Shown one piece after another: positions 7,457 through 17,154 of a stretch of 54,279 nt of DNA. The position numbers and the translations under genes were made by a program. The notes beneath the pieces were generated by a model. That model was not told the origin of the DNA. It searched no databases and was given only the letters and a program-made list of their open reading frames with translations. The DNA comes from CAYNDB01 sp964395915 (lineage in GTDB: Bacteria > Nitrospinota_A > UBA7883 > JAJRTC01), in NCBI GenBank assembly GCA_964395915.1, contig CAYNDB010000004.1:1-54279 (forward strand), given 5' to 3'. How positions within the stretch are numbered: the stretch's first letter is position 1; the number at the start of each line of letters is the position of its first letter.

Positions 7457-8881
7457 ATGTCAGACAGACCATCAGTTATTCAGCATAACAGGGGTATTTT
7501 TATCGCTTTGCTTGTATTGCTGGCATGGCTCCCTCTTCCACTTGGCTCAAACAGGGCCTGGGCCTGGGCGATCATGGAAGCGGGAGCTTTCGGAATTCTT
7601 GCAATATGGCTTTTAAACTTTATAAAGAGCCCTTGCAAGCTTCCACCTGCCGTTAAAGCCTCCGTTGTTCCACTGGTTATTTTAATCGTGTGGCTTGTTT
7701 ATATTTTTTTACAAGCGATCCCTTTGCCATCCGGCATTTTGAAAACGCTAAGCCCCGCCGCCTACGACCTGTATGACTATGCTGGCGGTATGGACACGCG
7801 TAATGCTCCGATTACCATCGACAGGGGAGCCACGATGGCTGAGTTTCTTAAATACTCCTCATATGTGGCTATATTTTTTCTTGTAATGGCCGTCGTAGAC
7901 AGTCGCAGCAGATTGAAACAGCTCGCTGCCGTTCTTGTGTTTGTCGGGCTGGCGGAGAGTATTTACGGGCTTCTGATGACACTTACCGGTATAGATTATA
8001 TATGGTGGAATAAAAAATACGCATATCATGGTTACGTTACCGGAACCTTTATAAACAGAAACCATTTTGCAGGTCATCTGGAAATTATCATTCCTCTTTG
8101 CCTGGGCCTTTTTCTATCTGAAAAAGAGAGGTTCAAATATTATCCGGACTTTGTCTCGAGAGTTAAAGGCATCAGTCTTTATTTGCTTGAAGGGTCGGGG
8201 CGCCGGGTCATCTATCTGTTCATTATGTTTGCCGCCCTGTTTTTATCTGGATCGCGAGGCGGCAACGCATGCTTGCTTATCGCCTTAACTGTTGTCGCCA
8301 TGATCGCTTACTCCGCTAAAGGGAAAAAATCCAGGGAGGCGAGATACGCTCCATATATAATCGCTATGGCGATATTGGCCGGACTGTGGCTTGGCACTGG
8401 TGATCTTTCAAAACGGTATGGCCAATCGCAGGACAGCGCCACTGAGAGGGTCGCCGCATGGTCAAAATCAAACAATATAATTTCCAACCATCCTGTTTTT
8501 GGGTCGGGAGCCGGTACATTTAAATATTTATTTTCACTATATGAGGGCGGCGCTTTTAGAGCGTATTACGACCATGCGCATAACGACTACCTCGAAGTGT
8601 TGGCAGAGCAGGGAGTTGTTGGGTTTGCTCTGATTTCAATTGCGATTTTCCTGATACTGCTCAAAATATTGCTCGCATATGTGAGGAGGGAAAACAGTTT
8701 CATGAGCGGTATGCTTTTTTCATCCCTGGTCGGGTCGGTTTCTTTGCTATTGCACGCCATCGTGGATTTTAATTTTCAGATTCCAGCAAACGCCGCATAT
8801 TTTTTCACTGCGCTCGGGATCGGGATGGCCGCAGGCTCCATAAAAAATCAAAAACGCAAAAGTTCTTCAAACATTGTTTGA
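7457..8881 (+). CDS. O-antigen ligase/polymerase family membrane protein (Wzy-like)
   Basis: A 474-residue polytopic inner-membrane protein with about 11-12 hydrophobic segments. The diagnostic Wzy_C region is clear: GTFINRNHFAGHLEI (residue about 195), LSGSRGG, HPVFGSGAGTFKYLF, and the large periplasmic loop ending in DHAHNDYLEVLAEQGVVGF. The loop histidine and arginine residues are those used in glycan transfer by this family. In an exopolysaccharide locus the usual job is polymerisation of repeat units at the periplasmic face. A second protein of the same broad family lies at 13819-15207, so one may be the polymerase and the other a ligase or a polymerase for a different bond. Confidence 0.9.
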   Translation: MSDRPSVIQHNRGIFIALLVLLAWLPLPLGSNRAWAWAIMEAGAFGILAIWLLNFIKSPCKLPPAVKASVVPLVILIVWLVYIFLQAIPLPSGILKTLSPAAYDLYDYAGGMDTRNAPITIDRGATMAEFLKYSSYVAIFFLVMAVVDSRSRLKQLAAVLVFVGLAESIYGLLMTLTGIDYIWWNKKYAYHGYVTGTFINRNHFAGHLEIIIPLCLGLFLSEKERFKYYPDFVSRVKGISLYLLEGSGRRVIYLFIMFAALFLSGSRGGNACLLIALTVVAMIAYSAKGKKSREARYAPYIIAMAILAGLWLGTGDLSKRYGQSQDSATERVAAWSKSNNIISNHPVFGSGAGTFKYLFSLYEGGAFRAYYDHAHNDYLEVLAEQGVVGFALISIAIFLILLKILLAYVRRENSFMSGMLFSSLVGSVSLLLHAIVDFNFQIPANAAYFFTALGIGMAAGSIKNQKRKSSSNIV

Positions 8882-8967
8882 CTTATAAAATCAGATAGTT
8901 CCAGCCTGATATATGTGTTATATTATTATGAGTGGCTGGTAAAAACTGACTTGCGAGAGGAGTGTTA

Positions 8968-9972
8968 ATGAATATATTGGTAACAGGCGCCGGAGGGTTT
9001 ATCGGGCATCACCTGGTAAAACGTTTGAAAAAAGATGGCCACCGGGTGGTTGGTTGCGATTGGAAATATCCTGAGTTTGAACCTACCGACGCCGACGCTT
9101 TTTTTAATGTCGACCTGCGTTCGAAAGATGAAACCGAAAGAGTGTTTCAGGCTGGCGAACAGTTTGACGAAGTTTACAGCCTGGCCGCAAACATGGGTGG
9201 CATGGGTTTTATAGAAAATTATAAAGCGGTGATAATGCGCGACAGCGCCCTTATATCCATAAACGTTCTTGAGGCGGCGCGCAAATATGAAAGCAGACGC
9301 TTTTTCTATTCCAGCAGCGCCTGCGCATATAACACCGAACTACAGAAAAAGAGCGATAACCCGGAACTTTCTGAAGATATGGCGTACCCTGCTATGGCGG
9401 AAGCTGGATATGGTTGGGAAAAGCTTTTCACAGAAATGATGTGCGAGCATTTCCGTGAAGACTTCGGTTTGGAGACACGGGTCGCCCGGTTTCACAATGT
9501 GTACGGTCCGCTTGGCACATGGCGTGGAGGACGTGAAAAAGCCCCTGCGGCGATGTGCCGTAAAGTGATACTGACAGAAGATGGTGGTGAGATCGATATC
9601 TGGGGTGATGGCGAGCAGACCAGGACATTCATGTATATCGATGATTGTGTTGAAGGTGTTTTACGGATAATGCGCGGTGACTATCATCAGCCTCTCAACC
9701 TTGGCACAGACTTTTTGATAAGCATCAACGATCTTGCAAAGCTTGCGATGAAGTTTGAAAATAAAAGTTTTTCCATGAAGCATATTCCAGGCCCGTTGGG
9801 TGTTCGTGGTCGTTCCAGCGACAATACTTTAATCAAGGAAACGCTTGGCTGGGCTCCATCGATTTCCCTGGAAGAAGGTTTGAAAAAGACTTATTTCTGG
9901 ATCAAGTCAGAAATAGAAGCGGCAAGAGAGTGTGGGGATACGGTTGACACTAAATCATTTCTACCTGATTAA
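8968..9972 (+). CDS. GDP-mannose 3,5-epimerase-like NAD-dependent epimerase
   Basis: A 334-residue short-chain dehydrogenase/reductase. The ATG at 8968 follows GAGAGGAG; a GTG two codons earlier is not used. The Rossmann motif is NILVTGAGGFIGHHLVKRL. Beyond the general epimerase fold it carries stretches that I associate with plant GDP-mannose 3,5-epimerase (GME): AANMGGMGFIE, SSSACAY (catalytic Cys), YGWEK (Tyr-x3-Lys), FHNVYGPLGTWRGGREKAP (second catalytic Lys), WGDGEQTRTFMYIDDCVEG and IPGPLGVRGRSSDN. Similarity runs to the C-terminus (LGWAPSISLEEGLKKTYFWIK). It would convert GDP-D-mannose to GDP-L-galactose or L-gulose, giving an unusual sugar for the polymer. Substrate assignment is by similarity only. 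Confidence 0.85.
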   Translation: MNILVTGAGGFIGHHLVKRLKKDGHRVVGCDWKYPEFEPTDADAFFNVDLRSKDETERVFQAGEQFDEVYSLAANMGGMGFIENYKAVIMRDSALISINVLEAARKYESRRFFYSSSACAYNTELQKKSDNPELSEDMAYPAMAEAGYGWEKLFTEMMCEHFREDFGLETRVARFHNVYGPLGTWRGGREKAPAAMCRKVILTEDGGEIDIWGDGEQTRTFMYIDDCVEGVLRIMRGDYHQPLNLGTDFLISINDLAKLAMKFENKSFSMKHIPGPLGVRGRSSDNTLIKETLGWAPSISLEEGLKKTYFWIKSEIEAARECGDTVDTKSFLPD

Positions 9973-10155
9973 TAAATTTTAACTGCCGCCAGAGGTCTTG
10001 CGGTCATGTTGATGTTTTTTCATGTTAAAATTGTATCTCTCTGAACATAAAAGGATAGCAGTCGAATAGTTGAAGTATGCTAAATGTAGTCCGAAAGCAA
10101 TTGCAAATCATCGTAGTGAATCTTTCCGTCATACAACAAAATCTCTTGGCTTATA
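9973..10155. other. non-coding gap before the Wzc-type gene
   Basis: 183 bp without a gene. I see no convincing terminator or consensus promoter. The start at 10156 lacks a clear Shine-Dalgarno sequence, so either translation is weak or the control sits in this stretch in a form I cannot recognise. Confidence 0.4.
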
Positions 10156-12609
10156 ATGGATAATCTCAAAACCGGATCAACCGCAGACCAGGACTCCACC
10201 AAAACGTTACATCTGCTAGAGAGTATGCTCTCCACACAAAGTAGCGGTCAAAAAGCCACTATTGATGAGCTTAGGCTCATGGATCACTGGCGATTGTTAA
10301 AGAGGCATAAATGGGGCATCATGGGGCTTGTGTTCGCCGCCATGCTGGTAGGAGCTCTTACAGTTTTTTCCATGCGTCCTGTTTATCGCGCAGAGGTCAC
10401 CATGCTGATAGAGCCGGAGCAGCCGAAGATTGTGTCTGTCGATCCTCTGCAAAGCGCCACGAATATCCACTATTTCTACGAAACCCAATACGAAATTATC
10501 CGGAGCAGGTCTGTAGCGGAGACAGTCATCAGGAAATTGAATCTGGATAAACATAAGGAATTTACCAAAGAGACAAAAGGTCTTCTCGATATCCTTATTT
10601 CATGGATTCCCGAATCGTGGCGGTTAGAGAAAAATAAGGAGCCAAGCCAGGAAACCAAAAACACCTTGTTAGTAAATCGGTTTCGAAAAGGACTGAGTGT
10701 CCATGGCGAGAGCCAAAGCCAAATTGTGGTTGTAAGCTATGACTCTTACGATCCCCTCCTTGCGGCGGAGATCGCCAATACTGTGTCAGACTCTTATGTC
10801 GAGCAAGGAATGGAGTCACGCCTGGCCGTGGCCAAGCAGGCCGCATCATGGCTTACAGAGCGGCTTGCGGAGTTGCGTAGTAAGCTTGCGGAGTCTGAAA
10901 AGGCTTTGCAGATGTTCCAATCTCGCGAAGGAGTGGTGGATTCCACCAGTCAGCAGAATATTATCAGCCGTAAATTATCAAGCATTACAGAAGAGCTTGT
11001 AAAAGCTCAGACGAAATTAACCGTGACCAAGATTCGCTACGATCAGGTTAAAGGAGCGTCTGTTGAAGGAAGGGGTTACGAGTCGCTACAAGCTGTGTTG
11101 CAACATCCTTTAGTGCAGGCTCTCAAAGAGGAGGAGTCACGACTTGCGAGGCGCGCCTCAGAGCTTGGCGAGCGATATGGCAAACGGCATCCGAAGATGA
11201 TCGCCGTGACGTCAGACCTTAAAGAGGCGAAGCGTCTGTTAAAAGGCGAGGTGTCCAAAGTCGTGGATGGCATCCGCAGGGAGTACGAGGTGGCTATGGC
11301 CAACGAGCGGGCCCTTGCGCGGCTTAACGAAAAGATGAAATCTGATATACGAAATCTGAAAGGAAAAGAATTTAAGCTCGCCAAACTTGAGCGTGACGTA
11401 GCTACCAACCGTCAATTGTACGACCTGTTCCTCACCAGGTTTAAGGAGACAGACCTTGCCGGCAGCGGGAATGTGACCAATGTGAGGGTTCTGGACAAGG
11501 CAAAGCCCCCGCTAAAACCGTATTCTCCCCGTAAAGTTCTGGCGATCGTATTTTCGATGTCGATAGGCCTTCTTTTAGGTATCGTTCTGGCTTATACGCG
11601 GGAACACATGGACGCCACGTTCAAAATGACAGATGACATTGAAAAGCAGCTTAACTTGCCGTCTCTTGGAGCTTTGCCGCTTCTCACTAAAAAAGATCTA
11701 TCCGATACTTTGCCGGAAAAATATTGTTCAGATCAGCAAAACTCCCCTTATTCAGAAGCGATCAACAGTATTCGGACAGGTGTGATGTTTTCCAATCTTG
11801 ACAACCCGCCGAAAACACTTCTTGTAACGTCAGCGTTGGCGAACACGGGAAAGACTACTTTGTGCAGAAACCTTGCGACATCGTTTAGCCATTTGGGTAA
11901 AACTTTGGTGATAGACGCTGATTTGCGCAAACCGCGCCTTGCAGGTATCGCCGGGCAGAAAACCTATCGCGCCGGACTTACGGACTATGTCTCCGGGCAG
12001 AAAAATTTGAATGATTGTGTTATACGCGACTCCAAATCTGAAAATCTTTTCGTCATGACTTGCGGCGCAAAAACGCCGAATCCGCTTGAGTTTCTTTCAT
12101 CCGAGAAAATGCGACATGCTTTATCTGATCTGAAGCGGAACTTTGATTATGTTTTGATCGATACGACGCCGATGCTTTCTTTTAGCGAGGCTATTGTGCT
12201 TGCGCATCTTGTGGACTCGGTTATTTTTGTTGTCAAGTCATTCGAAACCACATACAGCATTGCGCAAAACGCCGTTAAAAAGCTTAACGCCGCGCAAATA
12301 ACGCCGATAGGAGTTGTGTTGTCTCACCTTGATGAGCGAAGGGCGGAAAGCTATGACAGCTATTACTATAGCGCGTCATATTATGAATACTACAATGAAG
12401 CCCCTGAAAAAACGAAAGGAGCGCTTTCTTATGTCACCGGAGCTTTGGCGCTTGCGCTACTTGCGGCTGCATTGCTTTTGGCGTTTACCAGCGGGTGGCT
12501 GACCGCTTTTTCTGAAAGTGATATAATCCGCGGCCTGACACAAACAAACGTTGAGAGTAAGGCTGTAAGCTCACCATTGGGGGCAAACGCGCCAGACAGC
12601 TCTCGCTAA
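10156..12609 (+). CDS. Wzc-type polysaccharide co-polymerase/tyrosine kinase with extra C-terminal membrane segment
   Basis: An 817-residue fusion of a chain-length co-polymerase and a BY-kinase. Order: cytoplasmic start, first membrane helix (about 52-73), periplasmic Wzz domain with long coiled coil, GNVR-like region, second membrane helix (about 459-482), then the kinase with Walker A (LVTSALANTGKTT, about 555-567), Walker A' (LVIDADLRKPRL, about 582) and Walker B (YVLIDTTPML, about 664). A tyrosine cluster of eight Tyr lies at 733-746. In standard Wzc this cluster is the end of the protein. Here a strongly hydrophobic 25-residue segment (about 755-781) and a 36-residue polar tail follow. 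If inserted, the segment would anchor the tyrosine cluster next to the membrane and send the tail to the periplasm. The phosphatase partner is at 5963. Synthesis and export are expected to depend on cycling of phosphorylation. Confidence 0.93.
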   Translation: MDNLKTGSTADQDSTKTLHLLESMLSTQSSGQKATIDELRLMDHWRLLKRHKWGIMGLVFAAMLVGALTVFSMRPVYRAEVTMLIEPEQPKIVSVDPLQSATNIHYFYETQYEIIRSRSVAETVIRKLNLDKHKEFTKETKGLLDILISWIPESWRLEKNKEPSQETKNTLLVNRFRKGLSVHGESQSQIVVVSYDSYDPLLAAEIANTVSDSYVEQGMESRLAVAKQAASWLTERLAELRSKLAESEKALQMFQSREGVVDSTSQQNIISRKLSSITEELVKAQTKLTVTKIRYDQVKGASVEGRGYESLQAVLQHPLVQALKEEESRLARRASELGERYGKRHPKMIAVTSDLKEAKRLLKGEVSKVVDGIRREYEVAMANERALARLNEKMKSDIRNLKGKEFKLAKLERDVATNRQLYDLFLTRFKETDLAGSGNVTNVRVLDKAKPPLKPYSPRKVLAIVFSMSIGLLLGIVLAYTREHMDATFKMTDDIEKQLNLPSLGALPLLTKKDLSDTLPEKYCSDQQNSPYSEAINSIRTGVMFSNLDNPPKTLLVTSALANTGKTTLCRNLATSFSHLGKTLVIDADLRKPRLAGIAGQKTYRAGLTDYVSGQKNLNDCVIRDSKSENLFVMTCGAKTPNPLEFLSSEKMRHALSDLKRNFDYVLIDTTPMLSFSEAIVLAHLVDSVIFVVKSFETTYSIAQNAVKKLNAAQITPIGVVLSHLDERRAESYDSYYYSASYYEYYNEAPEKTKGALSYVTGALALALLAAALLLAFTSGWLTAFSESDIIRGLTQTNVESKAVSSPLGANAPDSSR

Positions 12610-12640
12610 AACGAAGTACTCTCGGTTAACTTCAGAAGCG

Positions 12641-13822
12641 TTAAGCTTTTTTCTTATGCTTTACGATGATCGATTTGTAAATATCCTCGATAGTGGCCGC
12701 TACATTGCTCCACTGATATCTTTTTCGCACTGAAGCGATACCTTTTCGACCCATCATTATTGCCTTTTCCGGATGATCCAAAAGGTCTGTCATCGCTTCC
12801 GCAAAACGCGCAGGATCGCAAGGACATATTATTCCCGCTCCATCAGATTTGATTTCACGCCATATTTTTATTCTATCTGAAATAACCACCGGCAGACCGC
12901 AAGCCATAGCTTCCACAGCGGATATGCCAAAATTTTCTGAATATGATGGTAGCGTAAACATTTCCGCGTCATTCATTGCGGCTAGAGACATCTCGCCCCG
13001 CAACATCCCGGTGAACGTTGCTTTTTCAAGAACCCCTTCTTCATTCAGCCATTTTTTTACATTTTTGCTATAGCCTTCGTTATCGGGACCGGCTATTACA
13101 AGATGAACGTCATCACGGGCCCTGGCTATTTGGGCAAAGGCTTTTGTGAGAATATCAAGCCCCTTGATAAAATTGATTCGTCCGAAAAACAGGATTATTT
13201 TTTTGTCGCCTGTTTCCGGATACAGAGATCTGAATCGACCATTTTCCGGCGCGTTCTCATATGCGTTTATATCAAGGCCATTCGGCGCTATAACACCTGG
13301 AGTTCCGAAAGTAAATTGTTCCGCCAAGACTCGTTCCTCTTCCGCTGTAAAGTGTATGGCGTCGGCATTTTTGATATTTCGGTTTTCAAACAGTACCTCC
13401 ATTAAAAATTTTCGGTATCTGTGCCGAGAATAGAAAAGCGGGTCCAGGGTCCCGTGAGGACGTATGATATATGGGATATTATATTTTCTGCAATAATGAC
13501 CAGCTACCATGTTGTGAAACAGGTAAAGTGAATGAATATGAACTATGTCGACCTCCTGAATCATTTTGCCGAGGGCCTTTGCCATTGGTAAGGAGGTTTT
13601 CCAGAAACGGGGAAAATGTGAGGGATAACATTTTATTTCGACAGCCCCGCTAATTTCTGACACACCTTCGGGGACATTCATTTCCAAAGTCCCACCCTGG
13701 TTCGTTGTGATAATTGTTACCGTATGACCACGCTTTGCAAGCGCGCGAGTCATCTCTACACATGCTTTCGCGGGGCCACCGGATCTGGCCGCCAGTGTTG
13801 CGATAACGTGCAGAATATTCAA
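12641..13822 (-). CDS. GT4 family glycosyltransferase
   Basis: A 393-residue retaining glycosyltransferase with a GT-B fold. The N-terminal domain begins MNILHVIATLAARSGGPAKACVEM, the usual glycine-rich acceptor loop. The C-terminal nucleotide-sugar domain contains FFGRINFIKGLDILTKAF, LVIAGPDNEG and the E-x7-E-like ENFGISAVEAMACGLPVV. It overlaps the upstream polymerase gene by 4 nt, which suggests translational coupling in the minus-strand block 16903-12641. It converges on the Wzc-type gene with 31 nt between them. The sugar donor and linkage cannot be told from sequence. Confidence 0.88.
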   Translation of the reverse strand: MNILHVIATLAARSGGPAKACVEMTRALAKRGHTVTIITTNQGGTLEMNVPEGVSEISGAVEIKCYPSHFPRFWKTSLPMAKALGKMIQEVDIVHIHSLYLFHNMVAGHYCRKYNIPYIIRPHGTLDPLFYSRHRYRKFLMEVLFENRNIKNADAIHFTAEEERVLAEQFTFGTPGVIAPNGLDINAYENAPENGRFRSLYPETGDKKIILFFGRINFIKGLDILTKAFAQIARARDDVHLVIAGPDNEGYSKNVKKWLNEEGVLEKATFTGMLRGEMSLAAMNDAEMFTLPSYSENFGISAVEAMACGLPVVISDRIKIWREIKSDGAGIICPCDPARFAEAMTDLLDHPEKAIMMGRKGIASVRKRYQWSNVAATIEDIYKSIIVKHKKKA

Positions 13823-15207
13823 GGCTCTCTCTTCAGCAAATAGAGCTTATCTCTACCTGCGGCAAATGGCTCATCCGATGGCAAGAATTTTAATTTCAGA
13901 AGAATTCCTGTGAACATCCAGAAATATACGTTTATCGGATCAAAATCAAGCTGAACTCCTTTGAGATTGCTGAATATCATGGCGAAGATAAAAGCGTTTA
14001 TAGCTATAGAACAGCTACGAAGCCCCGCATCCCGGATTTGAGCGTGATTTTTATAACCGTAAGCGAGGATGGAAAAAAATATTGCTGATATCAGGATTAG
14101 CCCAATCACACCAAGCTCCCTAACCGCTTTTGCATAATAATTTTCCATATACCAGCCAAAACTGGCTTCGTTAACAAACGCATGACGAGCGGCGATTGTG
14201 TTCATTCCAGTTCCTATTCCCAATGGTGTTTCCCCTATAGCTCTTACCAGTTGCCCGTATGCAAGGTCTTGCCCGTAACTTGTCGTTAATTTAAAAGTTA
14301 GGCTGTAAATGGCAAGAGGGTCCATGCCGGCCAAATAAAAAGCCATGATTGAAAATACTGAAATGATGATGCTTGCCTTCACCCACCCTGTAGGCCTACT
14401 GTCGAACAGGTAGATCAGGCCCAAAAGAATCGGTACGAATAAAAACGCGTGCCTGGCCCCGGTAAGGAAGGATGCCACAATGATAAGCCCAAGGCTGATT
14501 TTCGCAAAGTTTCGCCATTTCACGGAAGTATCCATTTTCATAAGGGCAAAAGCTGGAACAAGCATGCAGAATGTGAAATTGTAATATTGGTGATGAAAAG
14601 TAAATGTGGATGGTATCCGGTATAGCATCCCTCCGACACGAAACCTGGAATACCCTTGCGTAGCCATGAAAGCGGTGTCGCCATAAATCGCATCCATCGT
14701 TTGTTCATAGCCGGAAAAAGTAATTGCGACAAAAATCAGTATTCCAATAACACAAGGAATCCAGGCGATGACAACGCATAGCCTGAACAAATTGACCAGG
14801 TCTTTACGTTTTTCTATCATGGCCCCAAAAATGAAAATAAGGGGAAGGTAAAACAGCCATACTTTGCCGCCGATCAACGCGACTTTCCAGTTTGCGACAT
14901 ACGGGTTTAACATCTGAACGGTCACAAGGCTGGAAAATAGCAATATAAGAATAGTGAATAAACGCGGGGCGCCGGAATTTTTAAGTTGATTATGTCCTAG
15001 CAGGGAAAACAGCATCAACGTGACATAAGTAGGAAACAAAAAGAAAATATCCTTGAAGATCAAAGGTGTTTTTGAAGGATACAAGGAGAGCGATACCGCC
15101 CCGGCAAATGGCATGTAAATTAACAGTAGATAAATACCTCGGCGCCAATAGCCAATTATATAAAGCCAAATGGGAAGCGCAATGATTACAACAACAATAA
15201 AGAACAT
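13819..15207 (-). CDS. second O-antigen ligase/polymerase-like membrane protein
   Basis: A 462-residue polytopic membrane protein with about 11 hydrophobic segments. The Wzy/ligase-like features are weaker than in the protein at 7457 but recognisable: FLTGARHAFLFVPILLGLIYLF, the periplasmic loop GETPLGIGTGMNTIAARHAF and ENYYAKAVRELGVIGLILISAIF, equivalent to the HNDYLxxLxExGxxG region of the family. It is followed with a 4-nt overlap by a GT4 gene and preceded by a flippase gene, which fits a repeat-unit polymerase. Having two such proteins in one locus suggests either two polymers or separate polymerase and ligase roles. Confidence 0.75.
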   Translation of the reverse strand: MFFIVVVIIALPIWLYIIGYWRRGIYLLLIYMPFAGAVSLSLYPSKTPLIFKDIFFLFPTYVTLMLFSLLGHNQLKNSGAPRLFTILILLFSSLVTVQMLNPYVANWKVALIGGKVWLFYLPLIFIFGAMIEKRKDLVNLFRLCVVIAWIPCVIGILIFVAITFSGYEQTMDAIYGDTAFMATQGYSRFRVGGMLYRIPSTFTFHHQYYNFTFCMLVPAFALMKMDTSVKWRNFAKISLGLIIVASFLTGARHAFLFVPILLGLIYLFDSRPTGWVKASIIISVFSIMAFYLAGMDPLAIYSLTFKLTTSYGQDLAYGQLVRAIGETPLGIGTGMNTIAARHAFVNEASFGWYMENYYAKAVRELGVIGLILISAIFFSILAYGYKNHAQIRDAGLRSCSIAINAFIFAMIFSNLKGVQLDFDPINVYFWMFTGILLKLKFLPSDEPFAAGRDKLYLLKREP

Positions 15208-15310
15208 AAATTATCGTTTTTACAGTGATAGCTATTTAGTTAAACAAATTTTATTTTGATGACATCCATCAGTGACGTCAGGTCTAAACAAGGTTTTATA
15301 TCCCAATGAA

Positions 15311-16903
15311 TTATTTGAATTTGATAATTTGCAGAATTTTCCAGCGGCCGTAATCAATAAGCTCTTTTGCCTCCCGGACTTTTAATGTTGCGGCCAGAAA
15401 ATAGCCTATAAACATTGTAGCAGGGAAAACAACGATCAACTCGATTATGGAAAAGCCACTTGCCCATGGCGCGTATATATCCAGCATGGCTTGCAAGGCT
15501 AGCGCTGTAAAATAGAATACAGAGCCTAAAACAAGCATGAGAATAATATATCGCGTGAACTCAATGGCGGTCATTAAATGATATCTCCATACCTGAAATA
15601 CAAAAAGCCCCAACACCGCGCTCCAATTTGATAGGTTAAGCGCACTGACTACCCCGACCGCCCCGGCGATATTTGCGGCGTATGGTGTCAGAAAGGTAAT
15701 CATCAGCGCCAGCGCTCCCGCAAATATAAGCGGAGTCTTCATATCCTGCCGGGAAAATGAGACATTGTTCAGGAAACTCCATAGCGCCATGGCTGGAACG
15801 CTAATAAGCGCTATCCCGAACAAATTGCTGATTTGTAAGGCGGACTCGCCTGTCATCGATCCGCGTTCAAACAGAATGCTAACCAAAGGCTCACGTATAA
15901 CAAATACTGCCGCGCTCAGCGGGATTGTCAGTAGTAGCGTTAACCTTATGGTTCTTCCGGCAAGGTTGGCAAAATCTGAATGATTATCCGAGTAAATGGT
16001 CTTGGAAAGCGCAGGGAAAATGACCGTCGAAAGGCTTGCGGGTAAAATTCCGATAATTTGCAGTAACTTCCACGCATAACCGAACTCGGCTATCGTTCCC
16101 GGTGGCATTTTGCTCAATTCACGATAAATTACAACGGTTCCCCATTGTGAAAGAAATATCATTGCTATAAGCGGAATCGCAAGCCGAAACGCTTTGATAA
16201 GGCCTTGGCTCGGCCCCAATCTTAAGCACGATAACAATTTTATTCCAGATTTTACGCGTATTTTATTTAACAAAAATACGTGTATAAAAAAACCAAACAA
16301 AGCGCCAAACACGGCGCCTATAGCAATGGCTTCGCTCGCCCATTCCCGCCCCATGGCCAGTATTGCGGCGATCATAAGCAGGTTTGTCATCATTTGCGAT
16401 AATGGAGGAGCCCAAAATATTCCGTAGACCTTCAGCGCGGCGCTCATAACTCCAGTCCACACCATAACCGCTACTGCCAGACTAAAATATTTTATGAGTC
16501 CCAAAGCCTCTGTGCGGCTGCTCTCTTCCAGCCCCGGGCCCAAGAAGTCCACAAGTGTCCCTGGCTTTTCCCATATAAAAATAACAACAACAGCCAGAAC
16601 GCAGCTCTGGACAAAGGCGATGGAAAAGATAAGTCGCCAAGCATCGATTCCATTTCCTTTTTCGCTATATTGGGTGAACAACGGAATCAAGACCTTTGGG
16701 ATCACGTACATTATGAAGAGCTGACTTCCAAAGATGAGCAAAATCGAAGTGGTTCTAAATGCGTCCATTACACCAGACGAGCCAACTTGCGCGGCTAGTG
16801 TTATTTCGAGAAGAAGACCGGCGCAAGGGCTTAGAAAAGCTAAAAAGGCAAGAGTGGACGTTGCCTGGGCTTTTGCATATCGGCGCTTATTTTTTTCGTT
16901 CAC
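15311..16903 (-). CDS. MurJ/MviN-family lipid-linked oligosaccharide flippase (Wzx role)
   Basis: A 530-residue membrane protein of the MOP superfamily with about 14 hydrophobic segments. The first helices (TSTLAFLAFLSPCAGLLLEITLAAQVG, MDAFRTTSILLI) and the motif LSKTIYSDN near the middle are typical of the MurJ branch. Genes of this branch inside polysaccharide loci usually serve as the undecaprenyl-linked repeat-unit flippase rather than the lipid II flippase, so I assign the Wzx role from context. It heads the minus-strand block flippase - polymerase - GT4. The space to the next gene is about 100 nt. The divergent GT2 gene begins 251 nt away at 17155. Confidence 0.85.
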   Translation of the reverse strand: MNEKNKRRYAKAQATSTLAFLAFLSPCAGLLLEITLAAQVGSSGVMDAFRTTSILLIFGSQLFIMYVIPKVLIPLFTQYSEKGNGIDAWRLIFSIAFVQSCVLAVVVIFIWEKPGTLVDFLGPGLEESSRTEALGLIKYFSLAVAVMVWTGVMSAALKVYGIFWAPPLSQMMTNLLMIAAILAMGREWASEAIAIGAVFGALFGFFIHVFLLNKIRVKSGIKLLSCLRLGPSQGLIKAFRLAIPLIAMIFLSQWGTVVIYRELSKMPPGTIAEFGYAWKLLQIIGILPASLSTVIFPALSKTIYSDNHSDFANLAGRTIRLTLLLTIPLSAAVFVIREPLVSILFERGSMTGESALQISNLFGIALISVPAMALWSFLNNVSFSRQDMKTPLIFAGALALMITFLTPYAANIAGAVGVVSALNLSNWSAVLGLFVFQVWRYHLMTAIEFTRYIILMLVLGSVFYFTALALQAMLDIYAPWASGFSIIELIVVFPATMFIGYFLAATLKVREAKELIDYGRWKILQIIKFK

Positions 16904-17154
16904 TTTTACACTTTGCCCTTGTGAGAAGTATTGCCGATCTTGCTTTCAAATATAAAAAAGCAGGAGCCGTATCGGCGTTTTCGATTAATTCTCGATTAGA
17001 CCTGAGTTATTGTTAAACTTTTATATTATAATATGTTGTGAGGTTTAATTGTTAATAACCTCCTATTTGTTTGGTATCTTTTTTTAAAAAATTTGTGAAC
17101 GTAAAATAAGATTTTGCGCGCATGGCCAGGGGCTTTCGATAAAACAAATCTGAT

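Noticed and set aside
12610..12640. Terminator between the Wzc-type gene and the convergent GT4 gene
   Set aside because: Only a 4-bp AAGC/GCTT stem before a short T-run; too weak to call.
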